DNA of 64,000 nt from Rathayibacter caricis DSM 15933 (GCF_003044275.1 NZ_PZPL01000001.1:3224001-3288000), one strand, 5' to 3'. Positions 35,501-48,202 are shown, counted from the stretch's first letter. Program-made: numbers and translations. The notes: a model not told the origin generated them from the sequence alone.

Positions 35501-36388
35501 CTACTCCTCGTTCTCGGTGCGGACCGGCGCACCGGTTCCGGGAAGGTTGCTGTTGCGGTCGTACTCCGCGCCGAGCTGGCCGGTCTGGCCCGCGTCGCGC
35601 AGCGACTGGATGTAGTCGTCGTACGTGTCTCGGTCGACGACCTCGACGTTGAAGAGCATCGCGGAGTGGTACTCGCCGCAGAGCTCGGCGCACTTGCCGG
35701 CGTACGTGCCCTCCTTGAGCGGCGTGACGTACATGTAGTTCGTCTTGCCGGGGATCATGTCCTTCTTGTAGAGGAAGTCGACGACCCAGAAGGAGTGGAT
35801 GACATCGCGGGCGTCGAGCTGGATCTTGATCTTCTCGCCGACGGGCAGGTAGAGGGTGGGCACCTCGGACTCGACGAGCGAGCCGTTGGCGTCGCCGTCG
35901 GAGGACTCGTACTGGCCCTGGATGCCGGCGGAGTACACGTCCTCGTCGACGTAGTTGAAGTCCCACGCCCACTGCTTGCCGTAGACCTGGATGGTCTCGT
36001 CGGGGTTCTCGTAGGGCTCCTCGATCGCCGCCTGATCGCGGGCGGTGAAGGCGAAGAAGCCGATCACCAGGATCAGCGGCACGATCGTGTAGAAGATCTC
36101 GATCGGCATGTTGTAGCGCAGCTGCACCGGGAGGCCCGTCTGGCCCTTCCGGCGCCGGTACACGACGACGGCCCAGATCGTGAGCCCCCACGTGACGACG
36201 CCGACGGCGAGGAGGACGATCCAGGAGGTGACCCAGAGCCCGATGACCCGGTCGACGTGGTTCGTCGTGCCGGGTTCGGTGGGGAGCCAGCCCTGGAGCT
36301 GCTCCTGCGTGCAGCCCGCGAGAACGAGGGCGAGGGCTCCTGCAACGGGGGCAGCGACCCATCTGCGGAGACGGCGATTGAAGCGCAC
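35501..36388 (-). CDS. ctaC: Cytochrome c oxidase subunit II (lipoprotein)
   Basis: A 295-residue subunit II: a lipoprotein signal ending LVLAGC (lipobox, Cys about residue 26), two membrane helices, and an extracellular cupredoxin domain with CuA ligands in CAELCGEYHSAM and the aromatic YGKQWAWDFNY region. The GTG at 36388 follows GAAAGG. A possible -10, TAATAC (36431-36436, minus), would give a leader of about 36 bases. Confidence 0.95.
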   Translation of the reverse strand: MRFNRRLRRWVAAPVAGALALVLAGCTQEQLQGWLPTEPGTTNHVDRVIGLWVTSWIVLLAVGVVTWGLTIWAVVVYRRRKGQTGLPVQLRYNMPIEIFYTIVPLILVIGFFAFTARDQAAIEEPYENPDETIQVYGKQWAWDFNYVDEDVYSAGIQGQYESSDGDANGSLVESEVPTLYLPVGEKIKIQLDARDVIHSFWVVDFLYKKDMIPGKTNYMYVTPLKEGTYAGKCAELCGEYHSAMLFNVEVVDRDTYDDYIQSLRDAGQTGQLGAEYDRNSNLPGTGAPVRTENEE

Positions 36389-36603
36389 CGGTGACCTTTC
36401 GGAAGACTGGGGACCAGTTCACACGAAACTGTATTAGACCGGCTCCAGCCTACCTTCCCCGTCGGGACCGGAGTGCACCGCCGTCCGCTCTTGACCTCCG
36501 CGGCCGAGGGTGCGAAGAACGACAGACGGCGCCCGACCGCCCGCTTCTGCGAGCCGTTGGACGCCGTCCGGGAGGTGCTGGAGCGGCGTGTCGCCGCCGC
36601 CGA

Positions 36604-36966
36604 TCAGTGGAAGCTGTCGCCGCAGGCGCAGCTGCCGCCCGCGTTGGGGTTGTCGATGGTGAAGCCCTGCTTCTGGATGGTGTCCTCGAAGTCGATCGAG
36701 GCGCCGTCGAGGTACGGGACGCTCATCTTGTCGACGACGAGGCCGACGCCCTCGAACTCGACCGCCGCATCGCCGTCGAGGGTGCGCTCGTCGAAGTAGA
36801 GCTGGTAGATGAGACCCGAGCAGCCACCGGGCTGGACGGCGACGCGCAGGCGCAGGTCGTCGCGGCCCTCCTGCTCGAGGAGGCTCTTGACCTTCGCGGC
36901 GGCGACGGGGGTCATCGAGACGCCGTGCGCGGTCTTCTGGTCGACGGTCGATGTCGTGTCGGACAT
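36604..36966 (-). CDS. erpA: HesB/IscA/ErpA-type iron-sulfur cluster assembly protein
   Basis: A 120-residue A-type carrier that delivers Fe-S clusters to apoproteins. The three conserved cysteines are in GGCSGL (residue about 49) and SCACGDSF near the end. It fits next to the cytochrome oxidase genes, as in other actinobacteria, with 215 bases to ctaC. Start MSDTTSTVDQ at 36966. Confidence 0.92.
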   Translation of the reverse strand: MSDTTSTVDQKTAHGVSMTPVAAAKVKSLLEQEGRDDLRLRVAVQPGGCSGLIYQLYFDERTLDGDAAVEFEGVGLVVDKMSVPYLDGASIDFEDTIQKQGFTIDNPNAGGSCACGDSFH

Positions 36967-37102
36967 GTCACTCCTCGAGGGGGTCGGTGCGGTGATGACG
37001 GCGTGGCGTCGGGGGGACGGCGTGCTGCCGTCGGTGATGCCACACGATTCTACGGTGGCAACTGCTCCGCGGAGCCGGGTATTCCGGATCCGTGCGGCCG
37101 CG

Positions 37103-38521
37103 TCAGCCGCGGTGGGCCGCCGCGCGCAGCAGGAAGAGCGCCTCCGTCTGCGCGGCCCGCTTGAAGACGCCGAGGTGGAGGGACTCGTTGGGGCTGTGCG
37201 CGCGCGAGTCGGGGTCCTCCACGCCGGTCACCAGGATCTGGGCGGCCGGGAACTCCCGGACGAGGTCGGCGATGAAGGGGATGCTGCCTCCCGCGCTCGT
37301 CTCCAGCGCGTCGCGGCCCCAGGCGTCCGCCATCGCCTGCTTGACGAGGCCCACGGCCCAGCCCGAGGTGTCGACGAGGAAGGCCTCCCCCGTGTCGACG
37401 TCGTCGATCTCGAGGTGGGCGCCGAACGGAGCCTGATCGCGCAGGTGGCGCTCGAGCGCGGCGAAGCCCTCGGGCGCCTCCTGGCCGGGGGCGATGCGCG
37501 CGCTGATCTTGACCCGCACGGAGGGGCTCAGGGTGTTGGAGGCGTCCACGACGCTCGGGGCGTCGATCCCCGTGACCGTGATCGACGGCTTGGACCAGAT
37601 CCGCGAGAGGAAGGGGCCGGAGCCGATCGGCGAGACGCCGTCGAGCAGGCCGGCGTCGCGGCGGAGGTCGCCCTCGGTGATCTCGGGGACGGCGCCGTCG
37701 TGCTCGCGCAGACCGTCGACGGCGACCGAGCCGTCCTCGTTCCACAGGGTGGAGAGCAGGCGCACCGTCGCGAGCATCGCATCCGGGACCGCTCCGCCGA
37801 GCATCCCGGAGTGGGAGGCGTGGTCGAGGGTCCGGACGGTGAGCGTGAAGGTGACGTTGCCGCGCAGACCCACGGTCAGCGACGGAGTGTCCACGTCCCA
37901 GTTGTCGCTGTCGGCGACGACGATGACGTCGGCGCGCAGGGCGTCGTGGTGCTCGCGGAGGAAGGTCGGGAACGACCGCGAGCCGAACTCCTCCTCGCCC
38001 TCGATGAAGAGCACGAGGCCGAGGTCGTGGTCGTCACCCGCCACCTCGCGCAGCGCGCGGACGGCGGCGAGGTGGGACACCACTCCGGCCTTGTCGTCGG
38101 CCGCGCCCCGGCCGTAGAGGCGGTCGCCGCGCACGGTCGGCTCGAACGGAGGGGTCTCCCACGAGGTCTCGGCGCCCTGCGGCTGGACGTCGTGGTGCGC
38201 GTAGAGGAGGACCGTGGGAGCGCCGTTGCGCGCGGCACGGGTGGCGAGGACGGCCGGCTGCCCGAGGACTCCCGAGTCGCCGATCGTCGACCGGCGGATC
38301 GACACGTCCTCGAAGGCCCCGGTCTCGCGGGCGAGCTCGGCGATCGCCTCGGCGCTCGCGGCCACCCGCGTGGCGTCGAAGCCGTCCCACGAGACGGAGG
38401 GGATGCGCACGAGGCGCCCGAGCTCCGCGAGCGAGCGCGGCAGGTCGTCGCGGACGGCGGCCAGGACCGCCTCCTCGGCTGCTGGGAGAGTGGACGTCGG
38501 AGTCGGAGCGTCGTGGGCCAT
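37103..38521 (-). CDS. M20-family dipeptidase
   Basis: A 472-residue zinc peptidase of the M20 family. Metal ligands are in LLYAHHDVQPQG, GRGAADDKAGV, IEGEEEFGSRSF and SDNWD; LDHASHSGMLGG marks the lid/dimerisation domain, and the final His lies in DSRAHSPNES. It is of the cytosolic dipeptidase type. The ATG at 38521 was chosen over an upstream in-frame Met because TAAGAT (38529-38534) lies 7 bases before it, implying a leaderless mRNA. It is divergent from the DUF3043 gene. Confidence 0.9.
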   Translation of the reverse strand: MAHDAPTPTSTLPAAEEAVLAAVRDDLPRSLAELGRLVRIPSVSWDGFDATRVAASAEAIAELARETGAFEDVSIRRSTIGDSGVLGQPAVLATRAARNGAPTVLLYAHHDVQPQGAETSWETPPFEPTVRGDRLYGRGAADDKAGVVSHLAAVRALREVAGDDHDLGLVLFIEGEEEFGSRSFPTFLREHHDALRADVIVVADSDNWDVDTPSLTVGLRGNVTFTLTVRTLDHASHSGMLGGAVPDAMLATVRLLSTLWNEDGSVAVDGLREHDGAVPEITEGDLRRDAGLLDGVSPIGSGPFLSRIWSKPSITVTGIDAPSVVDASNTLSPSVRVKISARIAPGQEAPEGFAALERHLRDQAPFGAHLEIDDVDTGEAFLVDTSGWAVGLVKQAMADAWGRDALETSAGGSIPFIADLVREFPAAQILVTGVEDPDSRAHSPNESLHLGVFKRAAQTEALFLLRAAAHRG

Positions 38522-38563
38522 GCAGGTAATCTTAAGAGACCCTCGATTCCAAGGACGTTCACC

Positions 38564-39136
38564 GTGGCCAAGCACCCGATCGCAACCGACACGCCCGACG
38601 ACGCCGACTCGGCCCCGTCGACCGGCAAGGGGCGGCCGACGCCGACCCGGCGCGAGCGCGAGCTCGCCAACCAGCGTCCGCTCGTGACGACCGATCGCAA
38701 GCAGGCCGCGCGCGACGCCCGCGAGAAGGCCGCCGTGGCGCGCGAGCAGGCCCGGATCGGCCTCGCCGCCGGTGACCAGCGCTACCTGCCGCTGCGCGAC
38801 AAGGGCCCGCAGCGCAAGTTCGTGCGCGACTGGGTCGACGCGCGCTTCAGCCTAGGCGAGTTCCTCATCCCCGTGATGGTCGTCGTCCTGCTGCTGAGCT
38901 TCTTCCCGCAGCCAGAGCTCCAGTACGTCACGCTCATCGTCCTCTGGGCGTTCTTCCTCGTCGCCGTGCTCGACTGCGTGCTGCTCGGCATGCGCATGCG
39001 GAAGAAGCTCGGGGAGCGCTACGGAGCCGACAAGGTCGAGAAGGGCATCCGCTGGTACGCCGCGATGCGCGCCCTCCAGCTCCGCGTCATGCGCCTCCCC
39101 AAGCCCCAGGTGAAGCGCGGGGCGTTCCCCGAGTGA
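38564..39136 (+). CDS. DUF3043 membrane protein
   Basis: A 190-residue actinobacterial protein of unknown function. A charged N-terminus rich in Arg/Glu (residues 1-80) with PTPTRRERELANQRPL and GPQRKFVRDWVDARFSLGEF precedes two membrane helices (about 106-148) and a short basic tail. The GTG at 38564 follows AAGGACG. It is divergent from the dipeptidase gene (42 bases apart) and converges, across repeats, with pyrD. Confidence 0.88.
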   Translation: MAKHPIATDTPDDADSAPSTGKGRPTPTRRERELANQRPLVTTDRKQAARDAREKAAVAREQARIGLAAGDQRYLPLRDKGPQRKFVRDWVDARFSLGEFLIPVMVVVLLLSFFPQPELQYVTLIVLWAFFLVAVLDCVLLGMRMRKKLGERYGADKVEKGIRWYAAMRALQLRVMRLPKPQVKRGAFPE

Positions 39137-39154
39137 GCGCGTAGCGCTCGCTCG
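39130..39154 (+). terminator. Hairpin overlapping the DUF3043 stop codon
   Basis: Two 11-base arms (CGAGTGAGCGC and GCGCTCGCTCG) with loop gta. The stop TGA is inside the left arm. The only non-Watson-Crick pair is U-G at the first base of the stop, as in the hairpin at 3555-3601. Confidence 0.65.
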
Positions 39155-39590
39155 GAAAACTGGTGCTCGCTTGCTCGGCCTGCGGCCTCGCCGCAGTCGG
39201 CTGAGCAGGGGGTCGCGTTCCGAGGAGCGTCTCGCCTCCGACTAGGTCGATCCGCTGGCACGCGGATCGACCGTTCGTCTTCTCGCGCCCGAGTGGTGAG
39301 GTGACTCGGCCGCGGGACGGGCAGTGACGACGGAGCGACGAGCTTCGTAGCGGTCGTCGCTCCCTCCAACCGGGATGCCGTCGATTTCCTGATCTCCACC
39401 GTCTCCAACGGCGACATGATGGAGTCGTCGGGCGGCTGCCCTCTGCTCTCCTCGCAGCACCTCCGACATCCGTCGACGTCGGGAAGTCGAGCTCACGGTC
39501 GAGGTCCGAGAGCAGAGCTCTGCGGAGCACGAGACGCGTCCGACCGATAACCTCTGTTCGGTCTTCGGCGAGGAGATCTTGCGGAGGCGA
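39155..39590. repeat. Gene-free gap with paired-hairpin element, copy 4 (plus orientation)
   Basis: The element occupies about 39170-39290: a diverged H1 part, GCCGCAGTCGGCTGAG, and H2 with 11-base arms GGTCGATCCGC (39245-39255) and GCGGATCGACC (39262-39272) around tggcac, then GTTCGTC. The outer pairs of H2 differ from the other copies on both arms. From 39291 to 39590 I see no gene and no clear structure. Confidence 0.7.
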
Positions 39591-39731
39591 ACGGGTGATT
39601 CGCGTGTCAGCGAATCGCCCTAGCCGAGCGCAAGACGCTCTGCAGGACGCGACCGCCTCGGAAGGCCGACTGCGCCGAGCCGGGCAGGGACCGGCTCGGG
39701 ATCAGCACCGCGGGCAGGGACCGGCTCGGGA
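39591..39731 (-). repeat. Paired-hairpin intergenic element, copy 5
   Basis: Minus orientation. H2 at 39594-39619 has arms GGTGATTCGC and GCGAATCGCC around gtgtca. The H1 module (GAGCCGGTCCCTGCCCGG read on minus) occurs twice, the outer copy immediately after the pyrD stop. The body keeps GAAGGCCGACTGCGCCGAGC. Confidence 0.82.
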
Positions 39732-40751
39732 TCAGCGCAGCGCGCGATTCACCTTCGCAGCCCACAGGGGGCCCTCGTAGATGAACGCGGTGTAGCCCTG
39801 GACGAGGGTGGCGCCGGCGGCGAGACGCTCCTGCACGTCGGCGGCGGTCTCGACGCCTCCGACCGAGACGACGCAGAACTCCGCGGGGACGACGGCGCGG
39901 ATCACGCGGAGGACGGCGAGCGAGCGGGCGGCGAGCGGGGCTCCCGAGAGCCCTCCGGCACCGGCGGCGTCGACGACGGAGGCGGCCGTCTCGAGGCCCT
40001 CGCGGGAGAGGGTCGTGTTCGTGGCGATGACGCCGTCGAGCCCGAGGCGCACGGCGAGCTCGGCGACGCGCACGACCTCGTCGTCGGAGAGGTCGGGGGC
40101 GATCTTCACGAGCAGCGGAGTCGTGTCGGCCGCGTCCTTCACTGCGGCGAGCAGCGGCTCCAGCTTGTCGATCTCCTGCAGCCCGCGCAGGCCGGGGGTG
40201 TTCGGAGAACTCACGTTGACGACCAGGTAGTCGGCGAGTGGCGCCAGCATCCGGGCGCTGATCAGGTAGTCCTCGATCGCGTCGTCGACGTCGACCGCGC
40301 GGCTCTTGCCGATGTTGACGCCGATGACCGGACGCCCGCGGACCCCGCGGAGTCGGGCCAGTCGACCCGCGGCCGCCCGCGCCCCGAGGTTGTTGAAGCC
40401 CATCCGGTTGATGACGGCGCGGTCCGCGACGAGGCGGAAGAGGCGCGGTCTGTCGTTGCCGGGCTGGGGGCGGGCCGTGATCGTGCCCACCTCCACGTGC
40501 CCGAAGCCCAGCGCGCCCAGCCCCAGGACGGCCGTGGCGTTCTTGTCGAAGCCGGCGGCGACTCCGAACGGCGTCGCGAAGCGCAGCCCGAGGGTCTCGA
40601 CCGAGGTGTCGTGCTTCGGCATCGTGAAGCGGCGCGCGAGGGGCGCGACGAGGGCGAGGCCGCGGATGACCGGGAAGGCGAGGTGATGCGCGCGCTCCGG
40701 ATCGATGCGCCGCAGGACCGTGCGGAACAGGAGCGGGTAGACGGCGGCCAT
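39732..40751 (-). CDS. pyrD: Dihydroorotate dehydrogenase (quinone), class 2
   Basis: The fourth step of pyrimidine synthesis, membrane-associated and quinone-linked. The 339-residue protein has the class 2 N-terminal helix ([20 protein letters not shown]), FGVAAGFDKNA, the catalytic Ser region NVSSPNTPGLR, and FMN-phosphate loops SVGGVETAADV and GYTAFIYEGP. The start overlaps the nrdR stop by one base (TGATG-type junction). A paired-hairpin element follows the stop directly. Confidence 0.95.
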   Translation of the reverse strand: MAAVYPLLFRTVLRRIDPERAHHLAFPVIRGLALVAPLARRFTMPKHDTSVETLGLRFATPFGVAAGFDKNATAVLGLGALGFGHVEVGTITARPQPGNDRPRLFRLVADRAVINRMGFNNLGARAAAGRLARLRGVRGRPVIGVNIGKSRAVDVDDAIEDYLISARMLAPLADYLVVNVSSPNTPGLRGLQEIDKLEPLLAAVKDAADTTPLLVKIAPDLSDDEVVRVAELAVRLGLDGVIATNTTLSREGLETAASVVDAAGAGGLSGAPLAARSLAVLRVIRAVVPAEFCVVSVGGVETAADVQERLAAGATLVQGYTAFIYEGPLWAAKVNRALR

Positions 40752-41227
40752 CAGAGCTCCTCGACGTCACGCGCAGGCCCGCTGCGCTCGGCGCGCAGGA
40801 GGGTGATGGCCGAGTCGAAGTCGTCGAGCGAGTCGAAGGCCTGGTACACGCTCGCGAAGCGCAGGTACGCGACCTCGTCGAGCTCGCGCAGCGGTGCGAG
40901 GATCGCGAGGCCGATGTCGTTCGCGTCGATCTGCGAGGCGCCGGTGGAGCGGATGCTCTCCTCCACCCGCTGGGCGAGCACCGCGAGATCGGAATCGGTG
41001 ACGGGGCGGCCCTGGCAGGCCTTCCGCACGCCGCTGACGATCTTCTCGCGGCTGAACGGCTCGACCACTCCGCTGCGCTTGATCACGACGAGGCTGGCGG
41101 TCTCGGTGGTCGAGAAGCGGCGACCGCACGAGGGGCACTGGCGCCGGCGTCGGATCGAGAGGCCGTCGTCGCTGGTGCGCGAGTCGATCACCCGGGAGTC
41201 GGGGTGCCGGCAGAACGGGCAGAACAT
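40751..41227 (-). CDS. nrdR: NrdR repressor of ribonucleotide reductase genes
   Basis: The 158-residue NrdR has an N-terminal zinc ribbon ([17 protein letters not shown], then [12 protein letters not shown]) and an ATP-cone ([19 protein letters not shown], about residues 50-68). It senses dATP/ATP and binds NrdR boxes upstream of nrd genes, which are not in this window. It lies 18 bases after hisD on the same strand. Confidence 0.96.
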   Translation of the reverse strand: MFCPFCRHPDSRVIDSRTSDDGLSIRRRRQCPSCGRRFSTTETASLVVIKRSGVVEPFSREKIVSGVRKACQGRPVTDSDLAVLAQRVEESIRSTGASQIDANDIGLAILAPLRELDEVAYLRFASVYQAFDSLDDFDSAITLLRAERSGPARDVEEL

Positions 41228-41245
41228 CGCGGAGTGCCTCTCGGG

Positions 41246-42550
41246 TCAGGCGAAGCGCGCGTCGACGGCGTCGCCGTGCGCGGGGAGCGCCTCGGCGTCG
41301 CTGAGCGCGCGGATGTGCGGGGCGACGCGAGCGAGGGCGCCGCGGTCGTAGCTGATGAGCTGCTGCGGGCGCAGGAACGTGTAGGCGCCCAGACCGGAGG
41401 AGAACCGCGCCTGGCCCATCGTGGGCAGCACGTGGTTGGAGCCGGCCAGGTAGTCGCCGAGGCTGACCGGCGCCGTGGGGCCGAGGAAGATCGCGCCCGC
41501 GTCGTGGATGAGCGCGGCGGTCGCCTCGGGGTCGCTCGTGTGCAGCTCGAGGTGCTCGGGGCCGTAGGCGTCGCTGAAGGCGCAGGCGGTCTCGAGGTCG
41601 TCCACGATGACGAGTGCCGACTGGGGACCGTCGAGCGCGATCGCCACGCGCGCGGAGTGGTGGGTCGTCGCGGCCTGACGCTCGACCTCCGCGCCGACCG
41701 CGCGGGCCAGCTCGGCGTCGTCCGTGACCAGCACGGCCGAGGCCGCCTCGTCGTGCTCGGCCTGGCTGACCAGGTCGGCCGCGATCAGACGGGGATCGCC
41801 GGTGGAGTCGGCGATGACGAGGATCTCCGTCGGGCCGGCCTCGGAGTCGATCCCGACCTGGCCGAGCACCTGGCGCTTCGCGGTCGTGACCCAGATGTTG
41901 CCGGGGCCGGTGATCATGCCGACGGGCTCGAGGCCGATCGACTCGACACCGTAGGCCAGGGCGGCAACGGCGCCCGCGCCGCCTGCGGCGTAGACCTCGT
42001 CGACGCCGAGGAGACCCGCTGCCGCCAGGATCGTCGGGTGAACGGCGCCGCCGAACGCCTTCTGCGGCGGGGAGACGATCGCGATGGACTCGACGCCTGC
42101 GGCCTGAGCCGGGACGACGTTCATCACGACGCTCGAGGGGTACACGGCCTTGCCGCCGGGGACGTAGAGGCCCGCGCGGGCGACCGGCGTCCAGCGCTGG
42201 ACCACGGTCGCGCCGTCGTCGAGCACGGTGGTGCGCTCGGGCGGGATCTGCGCGGCGCTCGCGCTGCGCACCCGGGAGATCGCCTCGTCGAGGGCCGAGC
42301 GGATGGCCGGATCGAGGTCGCGGACGGCGGCGGCGATGTGCTCGGCCGGCACCCGCAGGTGCGGCTGACGGACTCCGTCGAGTCGCTCGGACTGGTCGAG
42401 GAGCGCCTCCGCACCGCGGGCTCGGACGTCGGCGATGAGCTCGGCGACGATCGGTCCGACGTCGGCGGAGGTACCCGGGTTGCGCGGCACGAGGGCGAGC
42501 AGCTCGGCGGCGGAGGGACGACGGCCGCGGAGGTCGAGAGTCTGGATCAT
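41246..42550 (-). CDS. hisD: Histidinol dehydrogenase
   Basis: The last two oxidations of histidine synthesis. The 434-residue zinc enzyme has VPAQAAGVESIAIVSPP, GAGAVAALAYGVESI, GPTEILVIAD, LVSQAEHDEAA and the catalytic region GPEHLELHTSDPEA. The ATG at 42550 lies 9 bases after TAGACT (42560-42565), suggesting a near-leaderless mRNA. The other his genes are not adjacent. Confidence 0.95.
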   Translation of the reverse strand: MIQTLDLRGRRPSAAELLALVPRNPGTSADVGPIVAELIADVRARGAEALLDQSERLDGVRQPHLRVPAEHIAAAVRDLDPAIRSALDEAISRVRSASAAQIPPERTTVLDDGATVVQRWTPVARAGLYVPGGKAVYPSSVVMNVVPAQAAGVESIAIVSPPQKAFGGAVHPTILAAAGLLGVDEVYAAGGAGAVAALAYGVESIGLEPVGMITGPGNIWVTTAKRQVLGQVGIDSEAGPTEILVIADSTGDPRLIAADLVSQAEHDEAASAVLVTDDAELARAVGAEVERQAATTHHSARVAIALDGPQSALVIVDDLETACAFSDAYGPEHLELHTSDPEATAALIHDAGAIFLGPTAPVSLGDYLAGSNHVLPTMGQARFSSGLGAYTFLRPQQLISYDRGALARVAPHIRALSDAEALPAHGDAVDARFA

Positions 42551-42738
42551 GGCCGCCCCAGTCTATCGGCCGCCCCCGCCGCCCTCCGGCGCTGCGGCGC
42601 CGCTGGGCGGCTCTGCTCGCGGGCTGTCGCCGGTCGCTCCGGGACATCGCGGGCAGATCATCTACGGGCAGCGGAGCGAAGTCGCGTCGGTGCCGACGAG
42701 CAGGACGGGGTCTCCTGGGATCCGCTGCGCGGGTGCAA

Positions 42739-42778
42739 GGGTCTCGATACGCCGCTCCGCGGCTACTCGACCAGCAAA
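42739..42778 (+). repeat. TCGATACG...ACTCGACC stem-loop repeat, copy 4
   Basis: GGTCTCGATACGCC ... GGCTACTCGACCAGC with stem GCCGC-tcc-GCGGC, a third version of the paired core. It lies in the gene-free gap 42551-43025 between hisD and dnaE. Confidence 0.82.
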
Positions 42779-42857
42779 GGGGGAGCCGGCGCCATTCGTC
42801 GGGAGGCGCACAGAGCCGCGCCGCCGCAGGCGCGCCTCCCCACCTCGCAGCACCCCC

Positions 42858-43022
42858 GAGGCGAACCGGTGATCCGCGTGCCAGCGGATCGCCGTAGCCG
42901 AACGCACCCCGCTCCACGCGACGCACCCCGTCGCGAAGCCGACCGCGCCGGGCCGGGCAGGGACCGGCTCGCAATAAGCACAGCGGACCGCGCCGGGCCG
43001 GGCAGGGACCGGCTCGGAATCC
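42858..43022 (-). repeat. Paired-hairpin intergenic element, copy 6
   Basis: Minus orientation. H2 at 42868-42893 has arms GGTGATCCGC and GCGGATCGCC around gtgcca. The H1 module (GAGCCGGTCCCTGCCCGG on minus) occurs twice, the last one ending 4 bases from the dnaE stop. The rest of the hisD-dnaE gap (42551-42738, 42779-42857) shows no gene. Confidence 0.83.
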
Positions 43023-43025
43023 GAC

Positions 43026-46538
<3,513 letters not shown>

Positions 46539-46664
46539 GGATGCGCCTCCGACGGACTGCGAGCGAGGGGACCGGGGACCCGGGGAGGGTCGTGACCGCG
46601 GTAGGAAAGTCTAACCGCGCGAGCACGGCCGGACGGCGGGGAGCGACGGATCGCTCGCCGCGGA

Positions 46665-47588
46665 TCACTCCCCGCGCAGCACTGAGAGCGCGTGCGCGAG
46701 GTCGTCGGGATAGGACGCCTGGAACTCGACCCACTCCCCCGAGCCCGGGTGGGTGAAGCCCAGGCGCACCGCGTCGAGCCACTGTCGGGTGAGTCCGAGC
46801 CGGGCCGACAGAGTGGGATCGGCGCCGTACATCGCGTCGCCGACGCACGGATGGCGCTGGGCGGCCATGTGCACCCGGATCTGGTGGGTGCGGCCGGTCT
46901 CGAGGTGGATCTCGAGCAGCGAGGCGAACGGGAAGGCCTCGATGGTCTCGTAGTGGGTCACGGACGGCTTGCCGTCGGCCCGCACCGCGAACTTCCAGTC
47001 CGAGGAGGGGTGCCGTCCGAGCGGAGCGTCGATCGTGCCGGCGAGCGGATCCGGGTGACCCTGGACCACCGCGTGGTAGACCTTCTCGACCGTGCGGTCG
47101 TGGAACGCGCGCTTCAGGTGGGTGTAGGCCCGCTCCGACTTCGCGACGACCATGAGGCCGCTGGTGCCGGCGTCGAGGCGGTGGACGATGCCCGCACGCT
47201 CGGCCGCTCCCGACGTGGACACCGTGAAGCCGGCTGCCGCGAGAGCGCCGAGGACCGTGGGGCCCTCCCAGCCGACCGCGGGATGCGCCGCGACTCCGAC
47301 CGGCTTGTCGATGACGACGATGTCGTCGTCGTCGTGCACGATGCCGAGGTCGGGGACCGCGATCGGGACGATCCGCGGCTCCTCGCGCGGGGACCACTCC
47401 ACCGTCAGCCAGGAGCCGGCGACGACCCGGTCGCTCTTGTCGAGGACGCGGCCGTCGGCCGTCACTCCCCCGGCCTCCGCGACGTCGGCGGCGAAGGTGC
47501 GCGAGAAGCCCAGGAGTTTGGCGACGGCGGCGTCGGTGCGCAGGCCGTCGAGCCCGTCGGGGACGGGCAAGGAGCGGGACTGCACCAT
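46665..47588 (-). CDS. RluA/RluD-family pseudouridine synthase
   Basis: A 307-residue rRNA-modifying enzyme. An S4-like N-terminus (residues about 12-70) is followed by [18 protein letters not shown], then the catalytic-Asp motif [19 protein letters not shown] and [13 protein letters not shown]. Its position after lspA is the classic actinobacterial place of RluD-type enzymes. The start overlaps the lspA stop by one base (TGATG), so the genes are co-translated. Confidence 0.93.
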   Translation of the reverse strand: MVQSRSLPVPDGLDGLRTDAAVAKLLGFSRTFAADVAEAGGVTADGRVLDKSDRVVAGSWLTVEWSPREEPRIVPIAVPDLGIVHDDDDIVVIDKPVGVAAHPAVGWEGPTVLGALAAAGFTVSTSGAAERAGIVHRLDAGTSGLMVVAKSERAYTHLKRAFHDRTVEKVYHAVVQGHPDPLAGTIDAPLGRHPSSDWKFAVRADGKPSVTHYETIEAFPFASLLEIHLETGRTHQIRVHMAAQRHPCVGDAMYGADPTLSARLGLTRQWLDAVRLGFTHPGSGEWVEFQASYPDDLAHALSVLRGE

Positions 47589-48202
47589 CAGGCGCCGGGC
47601 CTCGGCTCGCCGTGCGGCGCGTCGGCGTCGTCGGCCGATCGCGCGGCGTCGGACGACTCCTCGGCCGCGGCGGCCTCACTCGCCTTCGTCGTGCGCGTGC
47701 CGTCGAGGTTCACGCCCCGCAGACTCAGGATCACGAAGATCGCCATCGCCGAGCAGATGGCGATGTCGGCGATGTTGTAGATCGCCGGGAGCAGCCACGG
47801 CGTGTAGAGGAAGTCGACGACGTGTCCGAGGCCGAAGGACGGCTCGCGGAAGAGACGGTCGAACAGGTTGCCGAGCGTGCCGCCGAGCAGCAGCCCGAAG
47901 AACAGCGCCCAGGCGGCCGAGCGGATGCGCCGGGCGAACCAGATCACCGCGACGACCACGCACGCGGCGATGATCGAGAAGATCCAGGTCGAGCCGCTCG
48001 CGAGCGAGAACGCCGCCCCCGGGTTCTTCACGTAGTGGAGGATCAGGACGTCGCCCAGGACGTGGACGTCCTCGCCGAGCGTGAGGGTCGTCGTGACCAG
48101 GTGCTTCGCGATCTGGTCGATCGCGAACACCGCGAGCGCAACGAGGCCGAGGGTGACGAGCACCCTCGGCCTGACGTTCGCTGCGGTGGTGCTACGCCCC
48201 AA
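47588..48202 (-). CDS. lspA: Lipoprotein signal peptidase
   Basis: The 204-residue SPase II removes signal peptides from lipoproteins such as CtaC. Four membrane helices are seen. Catalytic Asp residues lie in [13 protein letters not shown] and [10 protein letters not shown], with [10 protein letters not shown] between. The C-terminal 35 residues are a low-complexity Ala/Ser/Asp tail beyond the usual end. It overlaps divIVA by 11 bases. Confidence 0.95.
   Translation of the reverse strand: MGRSTTAANVRPRVLVTLGLVALAVFAIDQIAKHLVTTTLTLGEDVHVLGDVLILHYVKNPGAAFSLASGSTWIFSIIAACVVVAVIWFARRIRSAAWALFFGLLLGGTLGNLFDRLFREPSFGLGHVVDFLYTPWLLPAIYNIADIAICSAMAIFVILSLRGVNLDGTRTTKASEAAAAEESSDAARSADDADAPHGEPRPGA

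Noticed and set aside
33611..36394. Long plus-strand open frame opposite ctaCDF
   Set aside because: Composition is dominated by Asp/Glu/Arg/His runs from third-position bias; the minus strand encodes unmistakable oxidase subunits.
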